Source: Leptidea sinapis | Lineage: Eukaryota > Arthropoda > Insecta > Lepidoptera > Pieridae | DNA length: 64,000 bases | NCBI RefSeq assembly: GCF_905404315.1 | Contig: NC_066312.1 | Location: 15,549,001 to 15,613,000, forward strand | Direction of reading: 5' to 3' | Shown here: piece by piece, positions 26,001 to 36,224 of the stretch | Numbering within the stretch: position 1 is the stretch's first letter | Layout of the letters: each line of letters begins with the position of its first letter | Program-made: the position numbers and the translations under genes | Notes under the pieces: model-generated | What the model was told of the DNA's origin: nothing | The model's database searches: none | Seen by the model: only the letters and a program-made list of their open reading frames with translations

Positions 26001-29000
26001 TAGATGAAGCGAATTTTTTTCGACGTTTTCACAGCTCTCATAGTCTACCTAGACGTGTAAATGATCTAAGGAAGTAATAATAATATTCGAATAACCCTCT
26101 CCCTCTCCTTAAAACAAAAACCAAAAATTCTGAGCGGCACTACAACTGCGCTCGTCACCTTGAGACATTAGATATTAAGACTTATCTGCCCAGTAATTTC
26201 ACTAGCTACCGCGCTCTTCAGACCGAAACACAGTTATGTTTACACATTACTGCTTCACGGCAGGAATAGGCCCTGTTGTGGCACCCAACATCTAGCCGGC
26301 ATCCGGTGCAAAGGAGCCTCCCACTGGTTGCAATAAGATCCTACCTCCCACTCTTTTCAATAAGAAATTCTTTGCTGAAGCGGTGGTAGGGAGTAGGGGT
26401 AATGATTTTGTTATTCATAACTGTAATTTAATTACGTAAATGATATTCATTCAAATGATATTTGATTCGCAATATTATTGAGTTAACTGCGCAACAGCTA
26501 ACATATAATCTGTTGAATTAGGCTTTATTTTGCATAAATCCATAATTATCCAAATGTTGTAAGTTTTCATGAGTGTAAATTCCGCTAAGATTTGTCAATT
26601 CGACTCGTGTTTCGCCTCTACACGAGGCATCCTCAGGAGATGTTGACTCGCCAAACTCTGGCACGAGACTGCGTTATGCTTGTGGTTGCCTAACTTAAAA
26701 ATACACAATATTTCATTACTCATTTCAGCACCTCAGTTTCACAGTAACTGCCGTATTCTTTAACATTGGTATAAATTGTAAAGCATCGCTTGCTGAAGCT
26801 CTGGGTGAGACGACGCCGCAGTATCATTCGAACAACGATAATCTCGATAGACTAAACAAGTATTATCACAAATACAACAAAATTTTTCCAGCTAATTATA
26901 TGGCTGCTACTAGAGGTAAGTGACTTTTTTTGGCGACCCTTTCATAAATTATACGTATTTGAGTGCTTATGGAGTGGAGTTTTGTTTCGTGTTTGTCTGT
27001 GGGTGTATAAAGCTGTTGAGCATAGGCCGTCTAAAAATAACTTTTATTCCTAAAACATACTGTAAACTTTTATCTTTAAACAATTTCAATTCCGATGAAA
27101 ACGACAGCAAATAATCGACATGTTATGCAATTTAGCTGTCTCCTTTCTGATCAGTACTGATCATGCTCTTTTGCAATATCAGAGGTGTTAGTTGACTGGG
27201 ATATTAACGCATTTTGCCTCTTGTTTGGGCCATTGTGAGTGACAGTTCATCTCTTTTTTCTACTCCTTTCTTTTTCTTTCGTACTGCTGCAGATTTTTGC
27301 CAGTTGTTCGGCCACGTTACTGCACACTGTAAGCAAGCAAACGGATGTTTAATTAGATGCCTGTTTATTACAAAAATATGAATTATTTCCTACGCTTTTT
27401 TTAAGCAGTCCATGTCATATTGACTTGAGACTATCACGGTGAAATGTTTGCTTTAAAATTTAGTCTTACGTAGAGTATAATTTCTTGAAACACATTTCTT
27501 TCAAACTCGAAACTCATTTTGTTTATCCATACAGCGTCATCAAGGGTGAAACCTCTCGAAGAAGTCATGGAGAATTTAAAGATAGCAGTACACAAGAAAG
27601 TGCCAAAAAATGTGGACGTTTTGCATCTTGCTGCGTTAGCAACAAGACTGATGAATGGTAAGTAAACTTTTATCCTTACATTAACGAAAATACTAAAAAC
27701 GTATGTTCAGAGAAATTTATAAACCATTTTATGGTTGTACTACACCAGATGACGTGAAAACCTCTGCCCATCGAAAGAGCGTAACCAACTCGTCGCCTTG
27801 AGGCATAAAATATATTATGTAGTACTATAGTATCCAAGTAATTTACCATGGCTCTTTGAACCAGTATTTAAGATATAATGTTTGGTACACGAAAATGCGC
27901 TGGTTTACAATGCTTTGAGCAAATTACAGACATACAAAAGAATATCATCATATTTCAGGTATTCGTTTCACATCCTGCAAAAGTGCCAAAGATAGAACAG
28001 GGATGTCGGTAACACTGGAACAGTGTAGTATTCTTTCGTCAGAGTATCATTTAGCCGAACATGAAATGACTAAAGCATTGAACATTATGAGAAGGTAATT
28101 TGGTGTTAATATTTATGCAACTATGTTAAATATTCCTTTTATTTTACTTCACACATACAGATAGCGCGTGAGTTTAATGCAGTCGGGGCCAGAGGTAAAG
28201 AGCGGTAGCATATCCCCCGCTGTCTGCACGCTTCACCTCGCGCCTATGCAGTTTAGTGCTATGCTGGACTTATCGTACGCCTACCTTATTATCGCGATAA
28301 ATACCGAAGCTGCGATCCCGTGTTATATATTTTTTTGATTTTACTAATGACATATCCGAGTCCATCAGATACCGTTCCAAAAAAAACGAGTTTTTATTCA
28401 TCGCCAAGCTCGTGAAATGGCGAAAAAAGTTCTAGAAATGTGTGTTGAATAAAGGTAAAATGAAAGAATAGTTTAAATTTATCGACACACTCATGATGAT
28501 GGGCATCTTTTATAATTAGGTCACAGCACTATTATTCTTGAATTCTGTATTCAACTCGCGCGTTATTTGTATGTACAATAACGCGTATTTTCTAGTGGGT
28601 CAGATATTACCAACCTCCGTTTAACACGACTCTGATATAAACAATTTAATGCTTTCCCATATGTTCCTTCAATTATCGACCTGACTACTATTTAGCACAC
28701 CCCTCTTCTAATTGCGGATAGTACGCAATAGATACATATATTAAACCTAGAATGTATTATAGTCTGTCAAACCGTTTGTTCTTTTTGACAACTCACGCTT
28801 ATAAATTACCGTCTTTTTATAACTCCCCGCTAAGAAAATGGAAAATTTTCGAAAATTCGGGAAGTTACTGGTTGCACCCCGTTTATTGAAAATCGAGTTT
28901 TCATTAGAAATCTACGTTTAGGTCCTAGGAATATGTATATAACCTCCCTGCTCTCCAAAATCATGGAGAGCATAATTAGCCGCCAACTTCTGCTATACCT

Positions 29001-30391
29001 AGAGGGACACCAGTTGATCAACGACCGACAATACGGCTTTCGCCATGGTCGGTCGGCAGGTGATCTTCTGGTATACCTATCACATACATGGGCGGCGGCT
29101 ATTGAAAGCAAGGGGGAAGGCCTGGCAGTTAGCCTGGATATAGCGAAAGCCTTTGATAGTGTATGTCACAAGGCGCTCTTCTCAAAACTTCTATCATTTG
29201 GGCTTCCCGAGAGCTTATGCAAGTGGACCTCCAGCTGCCTCACTTGGCGTAGCATACAAGCCGTTGTCGACGGTTTTTGCTCGAATCCCAAGCCCGTGAA
29301 CGCTGGAGTGCCCCAAGGCTGTGTGCTATCTCCCACGCTGTTTCTTCTGCATATCAATGATATGTTGGACACCTCCAACATACATTGCTATGCAGACGAC
29401 AGCACTGGTGATGCCGTATACACGGGCCATGCAGGTCTCTCTCGGGAAAACGTCGACCAGTGCCGGGAGAAACTTGTGTCTTCTATCGAGTCCTCTCTCG
29501 AGAAGGTCGCGGAATGGGGTAAATTGAACCTTGTCCAATTTAACCCCCAGAAGACTCAAGTTGGCGCGTTTACCACTAAAAAAACCCCATTTGTCGTATC
29601 ACCGCTCTTCGATAACACTCTCCTTAAAGTCTCGCCTAGTATCGGAATACTGGGTCTCGAAACCTCGAGCGATTGCCAATTCCGTGGCCATCTGGAGGGC
29701 AAAGCCAAATTGGCTTCGACGAAGCTGGGCGTCATCAATAGAGCACGGCAATACTTCAAGCCGGCCCATATTCTAGCGCTCTACAAAGCGCAGGTCCGGC
29801 CACACATGGAGTATTGCTGTCATCTCTGGTCTGGCGCACCCCAGTGTCAGCTCGATCCATTTGACCGCGTGCAACGCAGAGCAGCTCGAATTGTCGGGGA
29901 CCCAGTGCTCTGTGAACGGCTGGATCACTTGGCGTTGCGTAGAGACGTCGCTTCATTGTGTGTCTTCTACCGCGTTTATCACGGGGAGTGTTCCGAAGAG
30001 CCGTTGAACCTGATTCCTGTTGCCGAATTCCACCTTCGCATAACACGCCACAAATTAGGATATCATCCCCACCATCTGGATGTGTGGCGGTCCTCCACAG
30101 TGCGGTTTTCAAGGAGCTTTCTTCCACGTTCCACTTCCACTACAAAGCTGTGGAAATAGCTTCCTTGTGCGGTGTTTCCGGGACGATACCTTCATCGACA
30201 TATACGATACCTTCAAAAATAGCGCACCACCTTCCTTAAAGGCCGGCAACGCTCTTGTGATTCCTCTGGTGTTGCAAGAGAATGTGGGTGTCGGTGATCA
30301 CTTAACAACAGGCGACCCGTACGCTCGTTTGTCCTCCTATTCCATAAAAAAAAGGAAGCTTCCCTAACTGTTGCCGTGATGGTGTCCGTAC

Positions 30392-30485
<94 letters not shown>

Positions 30486-33094
30486 TATTTTTTTTATGGA
30501 ATAGGAGGACAAACGAGCGTACGGGCCACGCCACACATCCAGATGGTGGGGCTGATATCCTCACTAGTGGCGTGTCGTGCGAAGGTGGAATTCGGCGGCA
30601 GAAATCAGGTTGAACACCCCCAATGAAGCGACGTCTCTACGCAACGCCAAGTGATCTAGCCGTTCACAGAGCACTGGGCCCGACAATTCGAGCTGCTTTG
30701 CGTTGCACGCGGTCAAATGATGGAGCTCATACTGGGGTGCGCCAGACCAGAGATGACAGCAATACTCCATGTGTGGCCGGACCTGCGCTTTGTAGAGCGC
30801 TAGAATGTGGGCCGGCTTGAAGTATTGCCGTGCTCTATTTATGACGCCCTTCTTCGAAGCCAATTTGGCTTTGCCCTCCATATGGCCACGGAATTGGCAA
30901 TCCCTCGAGATTTCTAGACCCAGTATTCCGAAACTAGGCGAGGCTTTTAGGGAAGTGTTGTCGAAGAGCGGTGATACGGCAAATGGGGATTTTTTAGTGG
31001 TAAACGCGCAAACTTGAGTCTTCTGGGGGTTGAATTGGACAATGTTCAATTTACCCCATTCCGCGACCTTTTCGAGAGAGGACTCGATAGAAGACACAAG
31101 TTTCTCCCGGCACTGGTCGACGTTTTCCCGAGAGAGACTTGTATGGCCCATGTATACGGCATCACCAGTGCTGTCATCTGCATAGCAATGTATGTTAGAG
31201 GTGTCCAACATATCATTGATATGCAGAAGAAACAGCGTGGGAGATAGCACACAGCCTTGGGGCACTCCAGCGTTCACGGGCTTGGGATTCGAGCAAAAAC
31301 CGTCGACAACGGCTTGTATGCTACGCCAAGTGAGGCAGCTGGAGGTCCACTTGCATAAGCTCTCGGGAAGCCCAAATGATAGAAGTTTTGAGAAGAGCAG
31401 GGAGGTAATAGCAATAGGCCTGTAGTTTGCCGGATCCGAACTCTCTCCTTTTTTTTGGATCGGATGGACAAGGGCTGACTTCCATGAGTCAGAGACTACG
31501 CCTTTGGAATAAGAGTGCCGGAATAAACGCGTTAGCACCGGCGTCAACTCAGGGGCACACGTTCTAAGCACGATTGGAGAAATGCCATCCGGCCCGCTCG
31601 ACTTCCTGACGTCCAACGAAAACAGAGCTCGCCTAAAAGTTTTCTGTCTGAACTGTACTTCAGGCATAGAGCTCTGACACCGCGGGATGGTCGGCGGTGT
31701 TTTTCCGTTGTCGTCAAGAGTCGAGTTGGAGGCGAAAAGAGCGCACAGGTGATCGGCTTTCTCTTTTGCCGTATGGGCCAGGGTGTCATTCCTCATGTGC
31801 AACGGCGGCATGGACGGCTGGTTGAAGTTACCAAGAGCAGCTTTCGACAACGACCAGAACTTGCGTGCTCCGGTCGGGTAACTGGAAAGCTGCTCGCCGA
31901 TTTTGACGACGTGCTTTGACTTCGCACGGGTGATTTGTCGCTTAAAAAATCTGGAGGCACGGTTATATTTCCTCTTAAGAACTTTGCAATTCGGATCCTT
32001 TGTGCCCAGCGCCGCAACCCAAGTTCGATACGCCTGTTTTTTGCAATCAGATGCTGCTTTAACTGACGCATCGAACCAGGGCTGTGATCTGCCACCGATC
32101 GGGACTACAGAGCTTGGTATAAAAATATCCATGCCCTGCAGTATCACATCGGATACTGCAACGGCGCAGGCACTAGGATCATCTGAAGGGAAACAAACCT
32201 TGAACGAACGTGACTCTCCCACTTTCAATAAGCCAGTAGTCGCCTCTTACGACACCCTTTGGTCTGAGAGACTACCTTATTCTTTTTACGCCCCGGCGAA
32301 GCACAGGGCAAAGGTGTTTGTGAGTGTGTGTGTGTTGAACCACATGGTAAAAATAGTAGCTTTTTACCATGATGTTGTTTTCACCAATGGATAGCGTGGT
32401 TCTTGAGGAAGGTTTTAACATAGAATTCGTTAATTTATTGTATACAAATACGATATGTGTTGGAGGTGTCGGAAAAAAATAAGTCGTCAGGTCTTTCAAC
32501 GAAAACGCTGTCTAAACCCTTTGAGATATAACAAAATAATGTATGTGTAAAGGTATGTAAAAGTTGTTCACACAAATACAATATTAATCCTTATTATTTC
32601 AAATAAATTAGTTATTTTACAAGTATACACTATATGACTGCTTGATGCGATACGACCCTCAACCCGCACCGCCTTCTCTCTACAAACAAGGAGCGGTAGT
32701 TGAAGGGTATGATCATGCAGAAATACAATTTTGTTTCGTTATTAACTTATTAAATAAGATTATTAATTTCCGATGGCTTTATATTAGATTACAGACACAC
32801 ACACATATATATATATAAATTACGTGTCACGTTGTTAGTCCGCGATGGACTCGTAAACTAATTATCTACAGAACAACGTCGGGTCAGCTTTTAAAATTCG
32901 CCCAGCGGAGCGGGCGGGAACGGCTAGTAAGTGTATATTTACAAAATGCGTATTTTTACAGTGAAGGTTGCCGAAGAGAGAATACATACAAGAATATTGG
33001 TGTGAAGAAATACGCTTTTACAAAAAAACAAGTAAAGGCCTTGCCAGAGAAGTATCAACCCCCTGCAGGGACTTACGGTTCATCACAGACTTGA
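12310..33094 (+). CDS. INPP4: Inositol polyphosphate 4-phosphatase (INPP4 family) with PH-like domain
   Basis: Predicted to remove the 4-phosphate of PI(3,4)P2 to give PI(3)P at endosomal and plasma membranes, damping PI3K signalling (family knowledge). Exons: 12310-12427, 12505-12660, 12766-12957, 13048-13199, 13558-13719, 14019-14374, 15506-15696, 17384-17540, 18231-18412, 18809-18921, 20686-21129, 22658-22820, 23084-23268, 24150-24358, 25463-25559, 26729-26915, 27535-27657, 27959-28094, 32962-33094. All borders are GT-AG and the phases sum exactly to 1152 codons including TGA. The start is the first ATG after an in-frame TAA at 12292. A PH-like region (about 25-120; KLDGFFRR, LRGNLLFYLKG, conserved Trp112 in TLWIKAL) is followed by a C2-like region (about 157-285), the conserved LEFAPVNLHLQRM, a Ser-rich linker (594-741), and the CX5R loop CKSAKDR (Cys1069, Arg1075). 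The last exon carries the family tail GCRRENTYKNIGVKKYAF and ends GTYGSSQT. A possible AATAAA lies near 33130. Human INPP4A/B lack an obvious PH domain and are shorter (about 940-980 residues). Confidence 0.95.
14641..15230 (+). pseudogene. Internally deleted Tc1/mariner-superfamily transposase remnant
   Basis: Plus-strand readings keep both ends of a transposase. An N-terminal helix-turn-helix part (NRIAAIALHKVG, then SVRMKRMVKAVREKIQRNP and RTMVRILKDELGLAAYKR) is joined directly to the C-terminal part (DLWSVLESTAC, then SIDNWPQRLKDCIA and DHFE stop at 15228). The catalytic core with its acidic triad is missing, and stops and frame shifts interrupt what is left. Lies in INPP4 intron 14375-15505. 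A more complete but also broken relative is at 46750-47300. Terminal repeats were not found. Confidence 0.75.
15717..17007 (+). mobile_element. mariner transposon with TIRs and TA target duplication
   Basis: A 1291-bp element in INPP4 intron 15697-17383. Imperfect terminal inverted repeats begin CGAG...GCACT.AAAA...TCGGGAAT (from 15717) and end ATTCCCGAAA...AGTGCC...CTCG (to 17007). TA dinucleotides flank it at 15715-15716 and 17008-17009, the mariner target duplication. Its length is typical of full mariners. The insertion starts 20 bp after the 5' splice site of that intron and leaves the site intact. Confidence 0.9.
15890..16942 (+). pseudogene. mariner transposase (DD34D), two stops
   Basis: One continuous frame from ATG 15890 to TAA 16940-16942, broken only by TGA at 15902 and TAA at 16280. 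It carries the helix-turn-helix region (SKTTIYRWFAECQRG, RQGRPKTAF), then GDKSWIYAYEP (first Asp), HHDNAGSHTA (second Asp) and YSPDLSPNDF (third Asp). Exactly 34 residues separate the last two Asp, so the triad is DD34D, diagnostic of mariner. The near-intact frame suggests a fairly recent arrival that is now inactive. Flanked by the TIRs of the element at 15717-17007. Confidence 0.92.
17054..17098. repeat. (CA)n(AT)n compound microsatellite
   Basis: ACACACACAT followed by a run of about 17 AT units and then GTGTATAT, within the INPP4 intron just after the mariner. Confidence 0.85.
19134..19933. mobile_element. 800-bp PIF/Harbinger-like element
   Basis: It begins GGCTCCGTTTTCACCAAAGC and ends with a matching inverted repeat (GCTTTGGTGGTAACCGGACC). 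About 23 of 30 terminal positions match, and TGA flanks both ends (19131-19133 and 19934-19936), a 3-bp duplication as used by PIF/Harbinger. Subterminal copies of GCGGAGAGGAGATGTG lie near 19213 and 19852. The interior encodes a short fragment (LNYRRKQILVKKPYK) that may be a transposase N-terminus, and it includes a CpG-rich block at 19680-19770. Located in INPP4 intron 18922-20685. Confidence 0.7.
20333..20440. repeat. SINE-like repeat family S, fragment
   Basis: The segment with GTGCCGCTCAGGGTTTCTGA and CCAAAATTCTGAGCGACAC resembles the longer copies at 23312-23600 and 25716-26345. Lies in the INPP4 intron before the exon at 20686. Confidence 0.6.
21487..22142. repeat. Direct repeat pair enclosing a Helitron-like 3' end
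   Basis: About 120 bp at 21487-21608 recur at 22021-22142 (shared CTTTGACATTTAA, GCATTCGAAAACT, AATGCGATCTTTT, ACACT and ATTGAAGTTTTGCA). Between them, 21985-22008 reads GCGAACTACGTCGCGGGCAA then TAGCTAG followed by T, the usual 3' terminus of lepidopteran Helitrons. The 5' end was not found. In INPP4 intron 21130-22657. Confidence 0.6.
22597..22642. repeat. Tandem 23-bp duplication before an INPP4 acceptor
   Basis: CTCTACAGCATTAAA.GAATATG occurs twice back to back (22597-22619 and 22620-22642) with one mismatch. It ends 14 bp before the acceptor AG at 22656-22657, so it may duplicate a branch-point region. Both copies contain a TACAG that could act as a decoy acceptor. Confidence 0.8.
23312..23600. 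repeat. SINE-like repeat family S, copy
   Basis: Begins after a T run with GAGCAGGACGTTCAGTTGAT, continues through AAAACCCAAAAATTCTGAG and GCGCTCGTCACCTTAAAATC, and ends near CACGAATCTCTTAC. The order of blocks is the same as in 25716-26345. In INPP4 intron 23269-24149. Confidence 0.7.
25246..25316 (+). tRNA. tRNA-like sequence (probably pseudogene or SINE head)
   Basis: It folds as a cloverleaf: acceptor GTACGGT with ATTGTTC (one mismatch, some G-U), D stem GCTC/GAGC, anticodon stem CCGGC/GCCGG, and T stem GTGGG/CCCGC around TTCGAGA, which with its flanks gives the B box GGTTCGAGACC. The anticodon loop is ACGGAAC, so base 33 is C instead of T, and the D loop has only six bases. These faults argue for a tRNA-derived pseudogene rather than a working gene. 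No CCA or T-run terminator follows closely. In INPP4 intron 24359-25462. Confidence 0.5.
25716..26345. repeat. SINE-like repeat family S, copy split by an insertion
   Basis: The left part (25716-25842: GAGCAGGACGTTCAGCTGAT through TTAGCGGCAC) and the right part (about 26106-26345: CCAAAAATTCTGAGCGGCAC through GTGCAAAGGAGCCTCCCACT) together match 23312-23600. About 260 bp separate them. The 25 bp at the junction (AAAA.CCAAAAATT.T.AGCGGCACT) are present on both sides, as expected for a target duplication or two adjacent partial copies. Confidence 0.65.
25846..26077 (+). other. Open frame of ~76 codons inside the split repeat, unrecognised
   Basis: An open stretch reading ...FKTRELLAQLKLNFADI... 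and ending RRVNDLRK stop. It lies wholly within the extra segment that separates the two halves of repeat family S. Charged and without cysteines or membrane segments; I recognise no domain. It may be an exon fragment carried by a retroposon. Confidence 0.25.
28937..30390 (+). pseudogene. jockey/CR1-like LINE reverse transcriptase, 5'-truncated
   Basis: The frame runs 28933-30159. RT blocks: QYGFRHGRSAGD, SLDIAKAFDSV, GVPQGCVLSPTLF, CYADDST (active-site YADD), then the LINE tail VRPHMEYCCHLWSGAP and CVFYRVYHGECSEE. Homology starts within the palm domain (at TSLLSKIMESII), so the endonuclease and the first RT blocks are missing. The last codons are shifted, and the 3' end (TTTGTCCTCCTATTCCATAA plus A run) reaches about 30355. 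It lies in the last INPP4 intron, on the gene's own strand, facing the opposite copy at 30490-32300. Confidence 0.9.
30395..30484. repeat. (TG)45 microsatellite
   Basis: Ninety bases of uninterrupted TG between the 3' ends of two oppositely oriented LINE copies. Apparent frames of alternating Val-Cys or His-Thr across it are artefacts. Confidence 0.97.
30490..32300 (-). pseudogene. jockey/CR1-like LINE reverse transcriptase, internal deletion
   Basis: The minus-strand frame 30564-32228 (554 codons) starts in the endonuclease-RT linker (QPWFDASVKAASDCKKQAYR), passes KSSGPDGISPIVLR and DPANYRPIAITSLL, and then jumps directly to FSKLLSFGLPESLCKW. About 80 residues present in the copies at 28937 and 48303 are absent, in frame, including the conserved SLDIAKAFD block with the first catalytic Asp. 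GVPQGCVLSP and CYADDST follow. Despite the long frame the enzyme should be dead. The 3' end is at about 30490 (complement of TTTTTTTATGGAATAGGAGG), next to the TG tract; 5' homology fades near 32300. Confidence 0.9.
32800..32927 (+). mobile_element. Helitron-like remnant, internally deleted
   Basis: TATATATAAATTACGTGTCACG with TTAGTCCGCGATGGACTCGT (about 32810-32852) resembles the 5' region of a lepidopteran Helitron family, and GGAGCGGGCGGGAACGGCTAG (to 32927, followed by T) is a typical 3' end. GAACAACGTCGGGTCAGCTT (32871-32890) looks like a second, internal Helitron 3' end. It sits 34 bp upstream of the last INPP4 exon. Confidence 0.55.
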
Positions 33095-33375
33095 AAATAA
33101 GTCCAAATGTTGTAAACATAGAGAATCTAAATAAAAAAAAAACTATTAAATATATGTATACTTGTTACAAATCTAGCGATCGTACTTTGGGCTAATTCGG
33201 CCTGAGCAGCGGTTCACGAATTACACAAAATGGCTATCACATATAGCTATCATTTGTCCAGCTGTCATCTGTGAAAGAGATGAGAGACAGTTTAAAAATA
33301 ATAATTTTCTATAAATTATTACAAGAGTTTTGGTATCGACTTATAATTGAATAACATGAATTTCAATGAAAAAGC

Positions 33376-33708
33376 ATGAATGAATGCAGTAGCACAGATT
33401 TGCCCCCTCCAGTATACGCGGAGCAGTCTGGGCAACCACTATTAGGTACAGGCCCTAATTGTGGATGCCCAGGACACTTTCTCCAGGGCTACATAGCCTG
33501 GTACCGTCCTGGAGTAGTCTTTTTTAGTCCGTTCTGCCATTTGTATTTGGGAGGGGGAGGTGTAGGCCTCCGGATTCCCCACTCATCAGACGAAACACAG
33601 CGGCATAGCCGCTATTTCACGCGGGTTCAAGTGGGAGAGTGGTATATCTCCGGGCGTGTCGGCCCAATTCGGTTTGTCCGTGAGGAGCCAACATGGCACT
33701 ACTCCTAA
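33376..33708 (+). other. GC-richer block with 110-codon open frame, unrecognised
   Basis: An open frame whose start at 33376 carries an ATG. It has Gly-rich and Cys segments (GPNCGCPGHF, LYLGGGGVGL) and ends EEPTWHYS. Base composition differs sharply from the AT-rich flanks just past the INPP4 gene end, suggesting a transposed segment. No domain recognised; it could be a repeat rather than a gene. Confidence 0.25.
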
Positions 33709-36220
33709 AACTTGGCTGAGTGTAATAAAACGTGAACTTGACCTTTGCATTGGTCTGGCTTACTTAAGCTCAGCATAATTTCAGCTGTCAAATAATAAAA
33801 AAATAAAATCAAAGATTATGCTATATTATTATTATTATTATTATATAAATAAGTGAAGTCTGAGCAAATTCTAAGTACGCTCTATAGATCGCAGCCTCAT
33901 TGGTGTAAGGTCACTCCTTAGCTTTCACTTGTTTTGAACAAACCCTAGCATTCTAAATGTGTGTTATTATTACAAACGCTTAGCAAAGACTAAGAGCGTA
34001 GACTACACCTGGCTACAACACATGTTACAACCAATCAAGGTGAAACATCTTCTGTAGTACGTAGTACTATCGACAAAATTGAATCATGGCCCACCTTAAT
34101 GTGATTTTCCTGCAGTCAAAATAAACAATAAGGTCAAAATTCGCTTAAACATACATTTCATAAGTGTCTTATCATTTTGTTACACTCATGACAGTCCACC
34201 AATTGTACTACAATCTTTTTCGTGTTAATATAAACCTAACTCTATTAATGATTTTTAAAGAATTATCAACAATATGGGTCATCAATCATTTTTGTCGAAC
34301 CATCGCCGGGTGTTCCTTCAAACCACGGGCCTCTCAAAACGAGCCCTAAGTCTACACAGTAAAAAAATATAGCAACTGACTATAAGTAATATTATATACT
34401 TTCTGTTACTCATTATAACATTTGGTGCATTGGGGACTACGTGACCATAGTACATAATATTAAATAATTGTTTATGTATTTGTATTCTATTACTTTATTT
34501 GACGTACTTAGTAAATCATTTCCGAATACCTATGTGAAATTGTAATTTTTTATATGTCTATACAGTTAGTAGGTAAGATTAGTCAAAATGACATGCCATT
34601 TAAAAATAATTTAAATTTAAATGTTACATTTCTATGTACTTATTATTGTTGTGGTTTTTGTAAGTTAATTATAATTGTGTTTTTTTTTCATTTTACGTCC
34701 ATTTGTTTTTTATTATAATTTTTTTAAATATATATAATATAATTTCATGACGTAAATTATTCTCTCTGTATTAGTGTCGTGCCTTTCTCTATAATGTTTT
34801 GATTTATAAATTAGTATCCACGCTGTTGTCAAAGAGGCGTTATAATGACTTAATTTTTTGATTTGCTTTTGGTGTTTTTTTTTTTAAATAAACATGTTCT
34901 TTTTAATAAAAGACAATCAGTGATTATTCATAAAGCCAAATTATATGCAACACATCAATGTTTGAGTGAGCAGGACTTGTGTATTTGAAATTTGACGTTT
35001 TATACTTCTTTCGTGTCCATATTGTTGGTAAAAGTTCAAATACGTTTAGTTCTTAATTATGGGAATTTGGAAACTTCAGATATACAAAATATTAATGAAG
35101 AGGCTTGTCCCACTCGTGTAGAAAATTTTCTAACGCCAACGATAGTGGAAAATGTTAGGAGTTATCAACAAAACACAAGCAGAAGTTTGATGTTATGAGA
35201 TTTTGGGGTTATTTTTCGGCACTGCCAGATTGCAATAAAAACTGTTTGAAGTCAAACGTTCTTTTATAATTTATAAAAACATTAACATATTGAATAGAGT
35301 CTGGCTAACGAAACTAATTACTGTAATTATTGACAAACTTATGACATAGATTCTAGAGACATTAGAGATGTCTAATGCAACGTTACGAACAATTAATATG
35401 TCGCGATTGTTTATTATGACCATTTTGTTTTGAGACTTTGTTCGAGTACGTATTATTTTCTTTTTACCTTACAACAGTTTTATTTTGGTTCATAATAATG
35501 CTATTTCACGCATATTTAAAAGAATTTTATTCATTTAGAATTAAATTATGTCCATCCTTTATCAGTCATCGTCTTTACACATATGCAATCACTTTATACC
35601 TTTATTATTACCCAGAAAAAAAGCGAATTTCAAATCACCGATTTTCATTATGCCGAATGGTTCAGAATTACTAATATAACAACTCAAATTTAAATCATAG
35701 GCATTATAATTATTACAAAATACCGCCTTTGAAAAACGGAACATCGAAATTCGAAATATATTTTTTGGAGTATTTTGCTGTTTTCAAAATTGGCAGTATC
35801 AACTTCGTGTATTCAGTCTATAGCCAGTGTTATTAGTATTCAGTAGCATATTTTTTTGATTTGCCGCCGTTTCTTAGGGCCAGATTTCATTAGCCAGTCT
35901 CTTTCTACTTAAAAATATTCTTATTAAATATTATACTTACATAATATGTGTTATATGTTAATTATAAGTACAATTTTTAATTATGTTACGTTATTTAGCG
36001 TTCTGTTGTGATTACTGTTAATGTCTGGTATTTTTTATTGTAATTTTCGATATTATGCTTTAGTGGATAAGTTCATGAAAGCTTTATTTTTTTAAATGAT
36101 GGCACCGAGATGAAATATTGTGGGTCGATTGTAACTGTGATAGCTTGTACTTATTCTAAGTCCATTAAAACTGCTTATATATAAAAATTGCCACCATAAA
36201 GCTGATGTAACATTTTTATC
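33709..36220. other. AT-rich intergenic, no gene seen
   Basis: No splice-consistent coding stretch was found. The only recognisable item is a short repeat near 34086-34115 (GGCCCACCTTAATGTGATTT), shared with 3806-3840. A TTA/ATT run lies near 33825-33845. Confidence 0.5.
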
Positions 36221-36224
36221 TATC

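Noticed and set aside
30213..30626. Open frames of alternating His-Thr or Val-Cys
   Set aside because: They are translations of the (TG)45 microsatellite, not proteins.
28937..32300. Twin-priming (5' inversion) as origin of the facing LINE copies
   Set aside because: Both arms contain the same 3' portion and 3' end with independent substitutions, so they are separate insertions or an inverted duplication, not one twin-primed insertion.
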